Below, piece by piece: positions 28,488-35,133 of a stretch of DNA of 35,133 nt. Source of the stretch: an uncultured Oscillospiraceae bacterium (lineage in GTDB: Bacteria > Bacillota > Clostridia > Oscillospirales > Oscillospiraceae); assembly GCA_905233385.1 (NCBI GenBank), contig CAJOEH010000017.1, positions 1-35,133 of the forward strand, read 5' to 3'. The notes beneath the pieces are model-generated. The model did no database searches. It had not been told where the DNA came from and was given only the letters and a program-made list of their open reading frames with translations. The position numbers were made by a program, and so were the translations under genes. Position 1 is the first letter of the stretch. Each line of letters opens with the position of its first letter.

Positions 28488-30779
28488 ATGAAACCGACAC
28501 TTTGCAGCAGATGTCAGAAGAACGTCGCTGTGATCTTTATAACGAAAGTCGAAAACGGCAAGAGCACCTCGGAAGGACTCTGCCTGAAATGCGCCAGAGA
28601 GCTCGGGATCAAGCAGGTCGACGAGATCGTTGAGCGCATGGGCATCACGGACGAGGAGCTCGACGGCCTGAACAACGAAATGATGGCGATGATGGCGCCC
28701 GGCGACGGCGACGATGACGACGAAGACGATATCGGCAGCCGCACAGCGACCTTCCCCAATATGAGCCGTCTGTTCGGCAAAGCGGACGATCTGATCCCGC
28801 AGGACGCCGACAAGAAGGAAAAGGCGAAGGAGCCCGCGCCGGAGAAGCCGAAGAAGCAGAAGCACAAGTTCCTCGACCAGTACTGCCAGAACCTGACCGC
28901 AAAGGCGCGGGAGAACGGCCTCGACAAGATCATCGGCCGCGAGGTCGAGACGGAGCGCGTGGTCCAGATCCTGAACCGCCGCCAGAAGAACAATCCCTGC
29001 CTGATCGGCGAGCCTGGCGTCGGCAAGACCGCGATCGCGGAGGGCCTGGCGCAGCGGATCGCCCGCGGCGACGTGCCCTTTAAGCTCCGTGACAAGGAGG
29101 TCTATCTGCTCGACCTGACCGCACTGGTCGCCGGAACGCAGTTCCGCGGCCAGTTCGAGAGCCGCATGAAGAGCCTGATCGCCGAGGTCAAGGACTGCGG
29201 CAACATCATCCTCGTCATCGACGAGGTGCACAACCTGGTCGGCGCGGGCGACGCCGAGGGCTCCATGAGCGCGGCGAATATCCTCAAGCCCGCCCTCTCG
29301 CGCGGCGAGATCCAGGTCATCGGCGCGACGACCTTCGCCGAGTACCGCAAGTATATCGAAAAGGACGCCGCGCTGGAGCGCCGCTTCCAGCCGGTCACGG
29401 TGGTCGAGCCGTCGCTCGACGAGGCGATCGCCATCATTCGCGGCATCGCGCACTACTACGAGGAATACCACGGCGTCAAGGTCACGCCGGAGATCGCGCG
29501 GCAGGCGGTCCTGCTCTCCGAGCGCTATATCACCGACCGGTATCTGCCCGACAAGGCGATCGACCTGCTGGACGAAGCCTGTTCCGATCTCAACCTGCAC
29601 ACGAAGGAGATCTCCGACCTCGCTGAGAAACGCAAGGAAAAGGCGGATTATGAGTTAGAGATCAAGATGCTTTCCGAGGACACGGAAAGCAACGACAACA
29701 AGCACTACGAGCGGCTTGCGATCCTGCGGTCGAACGTCCTGCGGCTGGATAAGGAGATCAAAGAACTGGAAGCGAAGCCCGCTCCGCAGCTCACGGTCGA
29801 GAATCTGGCCCGCATCATCGAGATGTGGACGAAGATCCCCGCGAGCAAGATCCGCGCGCAGGAATACGAGCAGCTCCGCAATCTGGACGAGCGGCTGAAG
29901 AAGTATATCGTCGGCCAGGACGAGGCGATCGACGCGGTCACGCGGGCGATCCGCCGCAACCGCGTCGGCATCGCGACGAAGAAGCACCCCGTCTCCTTCA
30001 TCTTCGTCGGCTCGACCGGTGTGGGCAAAACGGAGCTCGTCAAGCGTCTCGCCGACGAGCTGTTCGACTCCGTCGACAGCCTCGTGCGGCTGGATATGTC
30101 GGAGTATATGGAGCGGCATTCCGTCTCCAAGCTGATCGGCTCGCCTCCCGGCTACGTCGGCTACGACGAGGCGGGACAGCTCACCGAGAAGATCCGCCGC
30201 AGGCCCTATTCCGTCATCCTCTTCGACGAGCTGGAAAAGGCGCACCCGGACGTGCTGAACGTCCTGCTGCAGATCCTCGACGACGGACGCATCACGGACG
30301 CGCAGGGCCGCGTCGTCAACTTTGAAAACACCGTCATCGTCATGACCTCGAACGCCGGTTCCGACCGCAGGGACGGCTCCGTCGGCTTCGGCCGCAGCGT
30401 CACCGAGCAGACGAAGGAGAAGGCCATGAAGGCGCTGCAGGAGTTCCTGCGGCCCGAGTTCATCAACCGCGTGGACGAGATCGTCTGCTTCAACCGCCTG
30501 ACGGAAGAAAACTTCCGCGGCATCGCCGCCATCATGCTCGGCGAGCTGAAAGACAATCTGAGTGAGCGCGGCGTGAACCTGACGTGGGACGACAGCATCA
30601 TCGATTATCTGGTGAAGAAGTCCTACTCCGTCACCTACGGCGCGCGCAACCTGCGCCGCACCATCCAGCGCGAGCTTGAAGACGGCATCGCGGAGAAGCT
30701 GATCGACAGCTTCGAGCGCCCGATCACGCAGATCAAGCTGACAGCGCACGACGAGCAGGTCGAAATTCTCGCCTTATGA
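28488..30779 (+). CDS. clpE: ClpE-type AAA+ unfoldase, ATPase subunit of Clp protease
   Basis: A 763-residue Hsp100 ATPase that unfolds proteins and feeds them to ClpP. The N terminus is a C4 zinc finger (C6xxC9 and C32xxC35), the hallmark of ClpE, instead of the double Clp-N domain of ClpC. A disordered acidic/Lys-rich linker follows (about 70-125). The first AAA module has Walker A GEPGVGK180T and Walker B LVID245E. A coiled-coil middle domain spans about 385-450. The second module has Walker A GSTGVGK514T, Walker B ILFD580E and the ClpP-binding tripeptide V632-G-F. AAAGGAGG precedes ATG 28488. No CtsR or McsA/B genes or obvious heat-shock operator are near; expression seems tied to the envelope and tRNA operon. 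Confidence 0.93.
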   Translation: MKPTLCSRCQKNVAVIFITKVENGKSTSEGLCLKCARELGIKQVDEIVERMGITDEELDGLNNEMMAMMAPGDGDDDDEDDIGSRTATFPNMSRLFGKADDLIPQDADKKEKAKEPAPEKPKKQKHKFLDQYCQNLTAKARENGLDKIIGREVETERVVQILNRRQKNNPCLIGEPGVGKTAIAEGLAQRIARGDVPFKLRDKEVYLLDLTALVAGTQFRGQFESRMKSLIAEVKDCGNIILVIDEVHNLVGAGDAEGSMSAANILKPALSRGEIQVIGATTFAEYRKYIEKDAALERRFQPVTVVEPSLDEAIAIIRGIAHYYEEYHGVKVTPEIARQAVLLSERYITDRYLPDKAIDLLDEACSDLNLHTKEISDLAEKRKEKADYELEIKMLSEDTESNDNKHYERLAILRSNVLRLDKEIKELEAKPAPQLTVENLARIIEMWTKIPASKIRAQEYEQLRNLDERLKKYIVGQDEAIDAVTRAIRRNRVGIATKKHPVSFIFVGSTGVGKTELVKRLADELFDSVDSLVRLDMSEYMERHSVSKLIGSPPGYVGYDEAGQLTEKIRRRPYSVILFDELEKAHPDVLNVLLQILDDGRITDAQGRVVNFENTVIVMTSNAGSDRRDGSVGFGRSVTEQTKEKAMKALQEFLRPEFINRVDEIVCFNRLTEENFRGIAAIMLGELKDNLSERGVNLTWDDSIIDYLVKKSYSVTYGARNLRRTIQRELEDGIAEKLIDSFERPITQIKLTAHDEQVEILAL

Positions 30780-31558
30780 TCAAAGCGGCGTTTTTCGACA
30801 TCGACGGGACGCTGGTCTCGCTGAAACAGAAGGTCTACCCGCCGTCTGCGAAGGACGCGCTTGCTCGCCTGCGGGCAAGCGGCGTGAAGTGCTTCGTCGC
30901 GACGGGCCGGTCGAAGTTTGAGATCGTCTCGGAGCACCTGCTCGACGGTCTGGAGTTTGACGGCCTGCTGACCAACAACGGGCAGGACGCCTACGCCGCC
31001 GACGGAACGCTCCTCTACGGCAAGCCGCTCGACCCGAACGAGGCGGCGGCGCTGCTGGACTGGGCGGAGCGGAACAACTGCGCGGCGTGGTTTGTCAGCG
31101 CGGAGCGCAGCGTGATGAATTTCCACAACGAGCGCGTCATGGACGCGATGGTCGCGATCCACACGCGGCCGCCGGAGCTCGGTGACCTGCGCGCCATGCT
31201 GGGCAAGCCGATCTATAAGATCGTTCTGTTCCTCACCCGTGAAGAGATGCCCGCCGTCATGCCCTGCGCGCCCACCAGCCGCACGGCGCAGTGGTACGTC
31301 TGCGGACACGACATCATCTCCGCCGACGGCGGCAAACGCAGCGCGATGCTGGAGATTTTGCGGCGTTACGGCATCCGGCCCTCGGAGTGCATCGCCTTCG
31401 GCGACTCGGAGAACGACGTCGACATGCTCCGCGCCGCCGGCATCGGCGTCGCGATGGGCAACGCCACGCCCGACTGTCTCGCCGCTGCGGACTACGTGAC
31501 TGCCGACTGCGACGACGACGGCATATTGAAAGCATTGGAACACTTTGAATTGATATGA
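30776..31558 (+). CDS. HAD-superfamily (Cof/IIB type) phosphatase
   Basis: A 260-residue hydrolase of the Cof-like HAD-IIB class, which dephosphorylates sugar phosphates, FMN and similar small molecules. Catalytic D8 and D10 lie in FFDIDGTLV; motif II is ATGRS; the cap domain covers about 85-185; the lysine motif is GGKRSAMLEIL; and the metal-binding motif IV is FGDSENDVDML (D210, D214). The true substrate cannot be read from sequence. The start ATG overlaps the clpE stop (ATGA), so it is co-translated as the last gene of the train, which ends with a terminator at 31589-31626. Confidence 0.92.
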   Translation: MIKAAFFDIDGTLVSLKQKVYPPSAKDALARLRASGVKCFVATGRSKFEIVSEHLLDGLEFDGLLTNNGQDAYAADGTLLYGKPLDPNEAAALLDWAERNNCAAWFVSAERSVMNFHNERVMDAMVAIHTRPPELGDLRAMLGKPIYKIVLFLTREEMPAVMPCAPTSRTAQWYVCGHDIISADGGKRSAMLEILRRYGIRPSECIAFGDSENDVDMLRAAGIGVAMGNATPDCLAAADYVTADCDDDGILKALEHFELI

Positions 31559-31586
31559 GTTATGAACTCATGTAAGTTTTGAACTT
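31555..31586. repeat. Two small adjacent hairpins at the HAD gene end
   Basis: ATGAGTT/AACTCAT (31555-31571) overlaps the stop codon, and AAGTT/AACTT (31574-31586) follows, each with a 3-base loop, just before the terminator. They may stabilise the mRNA 3' end; I have no stronger evidence. Confidence 0.35.
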
Positions 31587-31588
31587 AT

Positions 31589-31626
31589 AAAAGCAGGTGA
31601 CTGAAATCTCAGCCACCTGCTTTTTT
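31589..31626 (+). terminator. Terminator of the PBP-to-HAD gene train
   Basis: GCAGGTG and CACCTGC arms with an inner CTGA/TCAG pair form a long stem (31593-31620), preceded by AAAA and followed by six T. Confidence 0.92.
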
Positions 31627-31648
31627 GACCGCAATCACTCCCGGTTTT

Positions 31649-31945
31649 GTCATTGCGAGGCTTGCTCTGCAAGCCGTGGCAATCTGTCCGTCGCTAATTT
31701 GCAATTTGCGTCGTATATTGAATGACGCCCACTTTTGTCATTCCCGCAGCCGAAGGCTGACGGGAATCTGTCCGTCGCACATTTGGGAACTGCATCGTAT
31801 TACGGAAAAAGTCCGATCCTGCCACGCACAGATTGCCCGGACAAGCCGGGCAATGACAGTTTTTGGTGCAATTTGCATTTCAAGAAAGCGTCCCGCATCG
31901 AGAGACACAGATTGCCACGGTCGCTGCGCGACCTCGCAATGACAG
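31649..31945. repeat. Cluster of four REP-like palindromes between convergent genes
   Basis: No gene lies between 31559 and 31982. Units with the CATTGC/CATTCC...GCAATCTGTCCGTCGC signature are at 31649-31694 and 31738-31778 in plus orientation and at 31826-31859 and 31905-31945 inverted. The outer signature is conserved while the hairpin core varies. Nothing recognisable lies between them. Confidence 0.78.
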
Positions 31946-31950
31946 ACAGA

Positions 31951-31979
31951 AAAAGGAACGGCTTTGTGCCGTTCCTTTT
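31951..31979. terminator. Bidirectional terminator after the UPF0210 gene
   Basis: A 12-bp perfect stem AAAAGGAACGGC/GCCGTTCCTTTT (31951-31962 with 31968-31979) lies directly beyond the stop codon at 31983 on the minus strand. Confidence 0.88.
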
Positions 31980-31982
31980 CTG

Positions 31983-33347
31983 CTAATTTCTCAAGCTGTG
32001 GATGGGAGCCGGGATCCTGCCGCCGCGGGAGATGAATTCCTCCGCGCTCTCGGGGTGGACCGCCATGACCGGCGCGGAGCCGAGCAGGCCGCCGAATTCC
32101 GCGCGGTCGCCGACCTTCGCGCCGGGCACGGGGATGATGCGCACCGCGGTCGTCTTGTTGTTGATCATGCCGATCGCGCACTCGTCCGCGATGATTGCGG
32201 AGATCGTCGAAGCAGACGTGTCGCCGGGGACGGCGATCATATCCAGTCCGACGGAGCAGACGCAGGTCATTGCTTCCAGCTTGTCTAACTGCAGGCAGCC
32301 GCTTTCCGCCGAGGCGATCATGCCGGCGTCCTCGGAGACGGGGATGAACGCGCCGGACAGGCCGCCGACGTGCGAAGATGCCATCACGCCGCCCTTTTTG
32401 ACCGCGTCGTTCAGGAGGGCGAGCGCCGCGGTCGTGCCGTGCGTGCCGCAGCGTTCCAGTCCCATCAGCTCCAGAATCTCCGCCACGCTGTCGCCGCGGG
32501 CGGGCGTGGGCGCGAGCGACAGATCGACGATGCCGAATTCCGCGCCGAGCCGCTTGCTCGCCTCTTTCGCGACGAGCTGGCCGATGCGGGTAATGCGGAA
32601 CGCGGTCTTTTTGATCGTCTCCGCGACCTCGTCAAAGGGCTTGCCCTTGCAGGTTTTCAGCGCGTTCGCCACCACGCCCGGCCCGGAAACGCCGACGTTG
32701 ATGACGCACTCCGCCTCGCCGACGCCGTGGAACGCGCCCGCCATGAAGGGGTTGTCCTCCACCGCGTTGGCGAACACGACGAGCTTCGCACAGCCGATGC
32801 CGCTGTCCTGCGCGGTCAACGCCGCGGTCTGCTTGACCGCCTCTCCCATCAGCTTGACGGCGGACATGTCGATGCCCGCCTTGGTCGAGCCGACGTTGAC
32901 ACTGCAGCAGACGCGCTCGGTCGAAGCCAGCGCGCGCGGGATGCTCGCCAAAAACGCGCGGTCGCCCTTCGTCATGCCCTTCTGCACGAGCGCGGTGTAG
33001 CCGCCGATGAAGTTCACGCCGACAGTCTTCGCCGCGCGGTCTAAGGTCAGCGCGAGCTTGATGTAGCCCTCTTCGTCGAAGCTGCCGCCGATCAGGGAGA
33101 TCGGCGTGACGGAGATGCGCTTGTTGACCACAGGGATGCCGTATTCGTGCTCGATGTCCTCGCCGGTCCTGACTAAATCTTTCGCCAGCGTGGTGATCTT
33201 CGTATAGACCTTTTCGCTGCAGCGGTCGACGTCCGGGTCGATGCAGTCGAGGAGCGAAATGCCCATCGTGATCGTGCGGATGTCGAGGTGCTGCGACTCG
33301 ATCATTTCGATGACCTGTAAAATGTCGTCCTTGTTGATCAGATTCAT
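31983..33347 (-). CDS. UPF0210 (DUF711/PFL) family protein
   Basis: A 454-residue cytoplasmic protein of the UPF0210/DUF711 family, whose members have a pyruvate-formate-lyase-like barrel fold but no established reaction. Family blocks include [21 protein letters not shown] near the N terminus, [85 protein letters not shown] and the final [11 protein letters not shown]. The length is standard. It begins 12 bases after the ACT-domain gene, with a GAGGCGGTGA site. This two-gene order is conserved across Firmicutes, which implies that the ACT protein senses a ligand for the larger partner. Confidence 0.95.
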   Translation of the reverse strand: MNLINKDDILQVIEMIESQHLDIRTITMGISLLDCIDPDVDRCSEKVYTKITTLAKDLVRTGEDIEHEYGIPVVNKRISVTPISLIGGSFDEEGYIKLALTLDRAAKTVGVNFIGGYTALVQKGMTKGDRAFLASIPRALASTERVCCSVNVGSTKAGIDMSAVKLMGEAVKQTAALTAQDSGIGCAKLVVFANAVEDNPFMAGAFHGVGEAECVINVGVSGPGVVANALKTCKGKPFDEVAETIKKTAFRITRIGQLVAKEASKRLGAEFGIVDLSLAPTPARGDSVAEILELMGLERCGTHGTTAALALLNDAVKKGGVMASSHVGGLSGAFIPVSEDAGMIASAESGCLQLDKLEAMTCVCSVGLDMIAVPGDTSASTISAIIADECAIGMINNKTTAVRIIPVPGAKVGDRAEFGGLLGSAPVMAVHPESAEEFISRGGRIPAPIHSLRN

Positions 33348-33359
33348 GCAATCACCGCC

Positions 33360-33629
33360 TCAGATCCGATGCATGGCGTTGAAGATGTCCTCGCGCTGGA
33401 TGCGGATGACGACGTTCCGGCGCTCGCCCTCTTCCTTCAGGCCCGTCTGGAGCTGATCGAAGGGCAGGTCGCTATTTTCAAAGTCGATCAGCATGATCAT
33501 GACGAAATAGTTCTGCATGACCGTCTGGCTGATGTCGAGGATGTTGACGTTGTGCTTCGCGAGATAGGCGCTGATAAAGGCAATGATGCCGACCGTATCA
33601 GCGGCGTTGACGGTAATGATCGCTTTCAT
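33360..33629 (-). CDS. UPF0237 ACT-domain regulatory protein
   Basis: An 89-residue single ACT domain of the UPF0237 family. ACT domains bind amino acids or similar small molecules as dimers. The pattern KAIITVNAADTVGIIAFISAYLAKHNVNILDISQTVM gives the first beta-alpha-beta unit, with the ligand-contacting D11-x-x-G-I-I-A turn, and YFVMIMLIDFEN the third strand. The ATG follows a GAGGTACCT site and a very good promoter. It is the first gene of a two-gene operon with UPF0210. The ligand is unknown. Confidence 0.94.
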   Translation of the reverse strand: MKAIITVNAADTVGIIAFISAYLAKHNVNILDISQTVMQNYFVMIMLIDFENSDLPFDQLQTGLKEEGERRNVVIRIQREDIFNAMHRI

Positions 33630-33658
33630 AGGTACCTCGTTTGTTTGGATTTTGAAGT

Positions 33659-33687
33659 ATTATACCGCAAGCCGGCGGAATTTGCAA
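33659..33687 (-). promoter_or_regulatory. Promoter of the UPF0237-UPF0210 operon
   Basis: On the minus strand TTGCAA (33682-33687), 17 bases, perfect TATAAT (33659-33664). Its -35 is only 5 bases from the feoB stop codon, and no terminator separates feoB from it. Confidence 0.88.
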
Positions 33688-33692
33688 CAATT

Positions 33693-35133
33693 CTATGCGA
33701 AAAGCCGCAGAATCAGATGCAGGACCGCGCATAGGACGCAGCCGAACGCCGTCGGCAGGACGGCGGCGAGCAGCGTCCACTTTTTGCTCTTGGTTTCGCG
33801 CCACGCGGTCAGCAGGGTCGTCGTGCAGGGCCAGTGGAAGAGGAAAAACACGATCGTGCAGAGGGCTTCCTTCCACGTGAAGCCCGCCGCGCCGAGGATA
33901 TTTGACATCACGGCGGTGCTCTCCGCGCCGATCATGCTGCCCGAGGTCAGGATCATCATCAAAATCGGCAGGACCAGCTCGTTCGCGGGACAGCCTAAGA
34001 TGAACGCAAGCAAAATCGCGCCGTTCATGCCGAGGAGTCTTCCCGGCGCGTCCAGAACCGCCGCCGCGCTTTGCAGGAGCGGTACACCGCCGACCGACAA
34101 GTTGGCGAGCAGCCAGATCGCCAGCCCCGCCGGCGCGGCAACGGCGACCGCCCTGCCGAGGACGAAGAGCGTCCGGTCGCGCACCGACCGCACGAGCACC
34201 TGTCCGATCCGCGGCCGGCGGTAGGGCGGCAGCTCCAATACGAACGAGGACGGCTCACCGCGCAGCGCCGTGCGGCTGAGGAGCTTCGAAGCGAATAGCG
34301 TCATCCCGACCGACAGGAGCAGGCACAGGGTCAGCGCACCCGCGCCGAGGATCGCGGAGCCGCGCGAAACGTACAGCGAGATCAGGAAGATCAGCGCGGG
34401 GAATCTGCCGTTGCACGGCACGAAGGCGTTCGTCAGCACGGCGATCAGCCGCTCGCGGCGCGAGTCGATGATGCGGCAGCCCGTGACCCCCGCCGCGTTG
34501 CAGCCCAGACCCATGCACAGGGTCAGCGACTGCTTCCCGCATGCCCCCGCCCGACGGAAACGGTCGTCCAGCAGGAAGGCGACGCGCGGCAGGTAGCCGA
34601 AGTCTTCTAACAGGGTGAACAGCGGGAAGAAGATCGCCATCGGCGGGAGCATGACCGCGACGACCCGCGCAGCCGTGGCGTAAACACCGTCTAATAACGC
34701 GCCGGTGAGCGGCGCGGGAACGCCGATCGCGTTCGCCCCGCTGCGCAGGAGTTCGCCTAAACGGTCAAAGCACCATTGCAGGCCCATAGAGGGATAGTTC
34801 GCGCCCTCGATCGTCAGCCAGAAGACGCCGAGCAGCAGCAGGAGCATGACCCCGTAACCGCTGAAACGGTGAAGCAGAACGCGGTCAAGGCGCTCCGTCG
34901 TCGAGGGCTTCCCGCCCGTCTCCCGACGGACGCAGCGCTCCGCGATCTCCTGCGCCCGCAGAACGAACCGTGCGGCGATCGCGTCCGAGGCCTCGTCGCT
35001 TTCGCCGCGGATGCCGCAGCCGCAGCGATCGGGCCGCAGGGGCATTAATCCGTCGCACACCTCGCGCACACGCTCCATCAGCGCGTCCGTTCCTTCCTCT
35101 TGCAGAGCGCAGGAGGCGACCACCGGCACGCCG
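33693..35133 (-). CDS. feoB: Ferrous iron transporter FeoB, 3' part (cut by window edge)
   Basis: FeoB is the inner-membrane Fe(II) transporter with an N-terminal GTPase. About 480 codons are present and the frame continues past the right edge. Only the last part of the G-domain region is visible (GVPVVASCALQEEG, the G5-like SA motif region with Cys in place of Ser). Then come the basic linker, an RLDRVLLHRFSGYGVM segment leading into the membrane, and about eight to ten transmembrane segments. The Gate and core motifs are recognisable: LLEDFGYLPRVAFLLD, LCMGLGCNAAGV with a conserved Cys, RRERLIAVLTNAFVPCNGR, LGCPANELVLP and a last NILGAAGFTWKEALC. FeoA is not in the window and would lie, if present, beyond the edge. 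Codon use matches the neighbours. Confidence 0.93.
   Translation of the reverse strand, partial: GVPVVASCALQEEGTDALMERVREVCDGLMPLRPDRCGCGIRGESDEASDAIAARFVLRAQEIAERCVRRETGGKPSTTERLDRVLLHRFSGYGVMLLLLLGVFWLTIEGANYPSMGLQWCFDRLGELLRSGANAIGVPAPLTGALLDGVYATAARVVAVMLPPMAIFFPLFTLLEDFGYLPRVAFLLDDRFRRAGACGKQSLTLCMGLGCNAAGVTGCRIIDSRRERLIAVLTNAFVPCNGRFPALIFLISLYVSRGSAILGAGALTLCLLLSVGMTLFASKLLSRTALRGEPSSFVLELPPYRRPRIGQVLVRSVRDRTLFVLGRAVAVAAPAGLAIWLLANLSVGGVPLLQSAAAVLDAPGRLLGMNGAILLAFILGCPANELVLPILMMILTSGSMIGAESTAVMSNILGAAGFTWKEALCTIVFFLFHWPCTTTLLTAWRETKSKKWTLLAAVLPTAFGCVLCAVLHLILRLFA

Noticed and set aside
31649-31945. CRISPR array
   Set aside because: The repeats are palindromic, differ in core sequence and alternate in orientation; spacing is irregular and no cas genes are present.

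Overview
The window is a GC-rich (about 60% by eye) stretch of a Gram-positive, low-to-mid-GC-phylum chromosome, most likely a gut Oscillospiraceae/Clostridia-type Firmicute. The reasons are the AGGAGG-type ribosome sites, vegetative TTGnnn-N17-TATAAT promoters, an SLH-anchored surface protein, an ECF transporter, a ClpE-type ATPase, a DUF1292 gene, a UPF0237/UPF0210 pair and abundant short palindromic intergenic repeats. No ribosomal operon is present to fix the species.

Left end (1-2545): an AT-richer, apparently acquired segment with a single-gene IS200/IS605-type element (tnpA), an FRG-domain gene of unknown function, a strong terminator, a partial copy of the 3' end of tRNA-Pro and the intact tRNA-Pro(TGG). 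Then come housekeeping genes on the plus strand: trmB running without a stop into icd (2795-4639), and rpoD (4823-5968).

6409-18734 is mostly on the minus strand. It holds a 1846-residue S-layer-anchored protein with an embedded BMP-type substrate-binding domain; a murD-ispD-ispF-membrane protein operon; the RNase P RNA on the plus strand, divergent from murD; tcdA; and a membrane-anchored SurA/PrsA-like protein. 18735-20310 carries a lipoprotein, a probable 6S RNA, a DUF1292 gene and a small membrane-anchored protein.

20381-31626 looks like one long plus-strand gene train: class A PBP with an unusual zinc ribbon, rRNA-type methyltransferase, ecfA1-ecfA2-ecfT, truA, DUF5711 propeller protein, clpE-like ATPase and a HAD phosphatase, with overlapping or closely spaced genes and one clear terminator at the end. 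The right end (31983-35133, minus strand) has the UPF0210 and UPF0237 genes from one promoter, and the 3' part of feoB, cut by the window edge.

Functional themes are cell-wall synthesis (murD, PBP, isoprenoid precursors through ispD/ispF), tRNA and rRNA maturation (rnpB, trmB, tcdA, truA, methyltransferase), transcription control (rpoD, probable 6S RNA), protein quality control (clpE, foldase-like protein) and uptake (ECF module, FeoB, BMP domain). Most unusual: the trmB-icd read-through frame, the giant BMP/SLH protein, the zinc ribbon inside the PBP, and a structured element next to tRNA-Pro that looks like a T-arm with a long insertion in its loop.
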